In this document: one piece after another, positions 62,301 through 64,000 of the stretch | How the letters are laid out: each line of letters opens with the position of its first letter | Position numbering within the stretch: the stretch's first letter is position 1 | Notes under the pieces: generated by a model | What the model was told of the DNA's origin: nothing | The model's input: the letters and a program-made list of their open reading frames with translations, nothing else | Database searches by the model: none | Source: Megaleporinus macrocephalus | Lineage: Eukaryota > Chordata > Actinopteri > Characiformes > Anostomidae | Direction of reading: 5' to 3' | Length of the DNA stretch: 64,000 nucleotides | NCBI GenBank assembly: GCA_021613375.1 | Contig: CM038719.1 | Coordinates: forward strand, 35,112,247-35,176,246 | Made by a program: the position numbers and the translations under genes

Positions 62301-64000
62301 TGTCCAGTCACGGTTAAAGAGCTGAGGACGATTGGTTTGTTGTCGGTTTTGATGATGTTGGTCATGCCATTGCCTTCCATGTACTGACCCCCATTGATCT
62401 GCCACATGATGTACACATCCCCGACATCAGAGCTGCTGACCTCACAAACCAGCGACACTGTGTCAGAGTCACGGACAGACTTATCTGGCTTGTAAAGGGT
62501 AATAGAGGGGCGTGTGCCTACATGGAAAAAGATCATATTTAAAATTAGATGATAAAATATAGTGTTTTAATGTGGTCTAAGAAGATTTGACTCCAGCAAT
62601 AAAAGACTCACCTTCTTTTTTAACACTGATTTTCTCAGAGTTTGTTATTTGGCCCACTGAGGTGGAGCAGATCACTTCTTTACCTGAAAACCAGACTGAC
62701 TCATCAATGGTCAGTGTACTAGTTTTGGTAAATGATGATCCTATTTTTGTAACATCGCCATTACGAACATCACGAGTTGCTGAGCTTCCTCCAACGGTCC
62801 ATGACACTGTTGCTCTTTGCACCTCCATTTGAATATCAGCATGTATGACACACTGGATTACTGCTTTTCTGGTTAGAAAAAGTTCTTTGGCTTGAGGTGG
62901 ATTGATTTTCAAAGAGATCTGGGCTACATGAAAAAAGAACTTCACATCATGAATACTATTAGGAAAAAGCATTTTAAATAGATTATAGATTCATTGTTTG
63001 TAAATTGATATCTGTATATATTAATGTACAGTACTGTGCAAAATTCAGAGAAAAATCTAGATTTCTGGATTACCTTTGGATAACACATTTTCAGAGTATG
63101 TTCTTCCTCCATGTGTTACTTCACAGGTGTATTTGGTTCCCGGGCTGGAAGATGCCAGATTCTCATCGAGAACACTGACTGCTCTGTAAGAACCCGAGGC
63201 ACTTTCTGTGGTTTTCCACTCCCGTCCTCGAACTTCCCAGTCATTCTTTTTCCACTTGATTGTCAAGGCTTTCGGGTAGAAGTCCTTAATGATACACATT
63301 ATGGATTGTCCAAATTCCACAAGATGGACATTTGGTGGAGAGTTTGCTAGAAAATCAAGGACAAGTTTCTCAATTTAACAGCAATAAAACTTCAATAACG
63401 AACAATTAAGAACATACATTTAAATGTGATGACAAAGAGATGACATAATATAGGAGTGCCAAATTATACATTTTGTATATTATATTATGCTTACTAAGTA
63501 ACCTTATATTAGGAAATTCATGAGAAATGTCTTTACTTTTAGATGGTGTGCTTGATCTCGGCTGGTAATCATTCTGCATGTTGGCATCTTTGACCACACA
63601 AGCGATATCGGCGCTGTTGTACTGCTGATCAGTCACGGTTAAAGAGCTGAGGACGATTAGTTTGTTGTCGTTTTTGACAGTGTTGGTCATGCCATTGCCT
63701 TCCATGTACTGACCCCCATTGACCTGCCACATGATGTACACATCCCCGACATCAGAGCTGCTGACCTCACAAACCAGCGACACTGTGTCAGAGTCACGGA
63801 CAGACTTATCTGGCTTGTAAAGGGTAATAGAGGGGCGTGTGCCTACATGGGAAAAGATCATATATAAAATTAGACGATACAAGATAGAAGATACACAGAT
63901 TTTAGAAGAAGTGTTCAGAAGACTCACCTCCTCTTTTAACACTGATTTTCTCAGAGGTTGTTATTTGGCCCACTGAGGTAGAGCAGATCAGTTCTTTACC
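55938..64000 (-). CDS. ighd: IgH constant cluster C (partial, continues beyond right edge): Cdelta exons to TM2
   Basis: 3' part of a third IgD gene; exons are listed separately. At least three Cdelta2-3-4 modules, then the terminal pair, secretory tail, TM1 and TM2. Terminal exon lengths (315 and 300 nt) and the Tc1-like insertion before them match cluster A closely, so A and C are the closest relatives at this end. Its 5' end, including any Cmu, J, D or V, is outside the window. Confidence 0.9.
56257..56331. repeat. (TA)n microsatellite, cluster C TM1-TM2 intron
   Basis: Pure TA run. Confidence 0.95.
56495..56649 (-). CDS. ighd: IgD TM1 exon, cluster C
   Basis: 155-nt exon; linker PDPESHVQCDKDTWVEDE, then the [15 protein letters not shown] membrane segment, ending VLCLVK in phase 0, donor GTAAAA. 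The linker has a Cys as in B but not in A. Confidence 0.9.
57339..57344 (-). terminator. Candidate poly(A) signal AATAAA, secreted IgD of cluster C
   Basis: Minus-strand AATAAA about 550 nt after the secretory stop, conserved with 19170-19175. Confidence 0.35.
57893..58236 (-). CDS. ighd: Terminal Cdelta3-type exon with secretory tail, cluster C
   Basis: GRRPSVTIYKLDDSK start; VYVMWQIDGG keeps the usual Met before Trp. Internal donor at 57937/57936 (ACA|GTAAAG), phase 1. Read-through adds SKVNCPPYPVLDRR and stop, differing from A by one Pro/Arg change. Confidence 0.88.
58335..58649 (-). CDS. ighd: Terminal Cdelta2-type exon, cluster C
   Basis: 315-nt exon, LTLKINPPQ start, NEMDVTWAVKDLRKES middle. 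Closest relative is the same exon of cluster A. Confidence 0.9.
58650..60361 (-). other. Long intron before the terminal pair, cluster C
   Basis: Holds the Tc1-like debris and a stretch (58.65-59.08 kb) co-linear with 20.46-20.86 kb in cluster A, including an ATTTGCAT octamer near 58965. Confidence 0.55.
59090..60015. mobile_element. Degraded Tc1/mariner-like fragments, cluster C
   Basis: 59760-60010 is homologous to 21430-21750 in the equivalent intron of cluster A. 59090-59640 adds a further decayed transposase-like piece not seen in A. No intact ORF. Confidence 0.45.
60362..60634 (-). CDS. ighd: Cdelta4 exon, cluster C last module
   Basis: 273-nt exon, KKNDSDVKGQEW and DESLASSSPG variants; followed by a 1.7-kb intron with Tc1-like debris. 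Confidence 0.9.
60861..61166 (-). CDS. ighd: Cdelta3 exon, cluster C last module
   Basis: 306-nt exon, RDSD type, private WQVNRGQYMEG and MQNNYQP. Donor GTAAAG. Confidence 0.9.
61284..61595 (-). CDS. ighd: Cdelta2 exon, cluster C last module (type I)
   Basis: 312-nt exon, FALKINPPQ start, NKQTLGIAHKAV loop, acceptor ATGAAG. The II-then-I order before the terminal pair parallels cluster A. Confidence 0.9.
61731..62003 (-). CDS. ighd: Cdelta4 exon, cluster C module n-1
   Basis: 273-nt exon, [25 protein letters not shown] variants. Core residues intact. Confidence 0.9.
62212..62517 (-). CDS. ighd: Cdelta3 exon, cluster C module n-1
   Basis: 306-nt exon, RDSD type with MTNIIKTDNKP. Core residues intact. 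Confidence 0.9.
62612..62923 (-). CDS. ighd: Cdelta2 exon, cluster C module n-1 (type II)
   Basis: 312-nt exon, SSATRDVRNGDV loop, ends KISVKKEG where the others have KKGG or KRGG. Core residues intact. Confidence 0.9.
63074..63346 (-). CDS. ighd: Cdelta4 exon, cluster C module n-2
   Basis: 273-nt exon with private KKNDWEVRG and TTESASGSY. Core residues intact. Confidence 0.9.
63537..63842 (-). CDS. ighd: Cdelta3 exon, cluster C module n-2
   Basis: 306-nt exon, RDSD type; private MTNTVKNDNKLIV and VTDQQYNS. Core Cys, Trp and Cys intact. Confidence 0.9.
63928..64000 (-). CDS. ighd: Cdelta2 exon, cluster C, cut by window edge
   Basis: 3' 73 nt of a type II Cdelta2 exon ([16 protein letters not shown], donor GTGAGT). 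The 5' part lies outside the window. Confidence 0.85.

Overview
The window is part of an immunoglobulin heavy-chain (IgH) locus from a ray-finned fish, and essentially every recognisable gene lies on the minus strand. The evidence is a teleost-type Cmu1 exon, tandem Cdelta (IgD) exons, an IgD transmembrane exon, JH segments with 23-bp-spacer recombination signals and D segments with 12-bp-spacer signals. AT-rich DNA, long TA/CA/GA microsatellites and degraded Tc1-like fragments also fit a teleost. Tandem Cdelta2-3-4 blocks are known from otophysan fishes such as zebrafish, so I lean towards that group. The species cannot be named from sequence alone.

Reading the minus strand (high to low coordinates), the layout is as follows. 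(1) Cluster C, entering from the right edge: the tail of an IgD gene (64000-57893), its TM1 (56649-56495) and TM2 (55949-55938), then downstream DNA with a candidate 3' regulatory element (54.7-54.95 kb). (2) J block Z (52.2-49.06 kb): one JH with a broken splice donor, JH relics and a MITE, ending in a chimeric junction to a Cdelta3 fragment. (3) Cluster B: J block Y with five intact-looking JH (48.58-47.63 kb), Cmu1, Cdelta1, one Cdelta2-3-4 module, a terminal Cdelta pair with secretory tail, TM1, a 1.7-kb minisatellite inside the TM1-TM2 intron, and TM2 (38.2 kb). (4) Cluster A: J block X with one broken JH (34.1 kb), Cmu1, Cdelta1, six Cdelta2-3-4 modules, the terminal pair with secretory tail, TM1 and TM2 (17.5 kb). 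(5) A collapsed cluster at 11.3-8.9 kb, where a J-block edge sits next to a TM2/3'UTR relic, followed by its downstream DNA (8.4-3.4 kb). (6) Four D or D-like segments (2.45-0.80 kb), presumably serving a J-C cluster beyond the left edge.

The most striking point is that clusters A and B go straight from Cmu1 to Cdelta1 across an intron of about 0.5-0.6 kb, with no Cmu2, Cmu3, Cmu4 or mu membrane exons. In teleosts IgD normally borrows Cmu1 by alternative splicing from a complete IgM gene. Here the Cmu1 exon seems to survive only as the first domain of dedicated IgD genes. All exons join in frame: about 2,235 residues for cluster A and about 752 for cluster B in the membrane form. Each 891-nt (297-codon) module is flanked by the same splice phase, which explains how the number of repeats can change without harm. 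Each terminal exon carries an internal splice donor; reading through it adds a short Cys-containing tail and a stop, giving a secreted form, while splicing at it leads to TM1.

No VH segment, no Cmu2-4 and no RNA gene was recognised. Most remaining sequence is segmentally duplicated intergenic DNA, introns, simple repeats and decayed transposon pieces.
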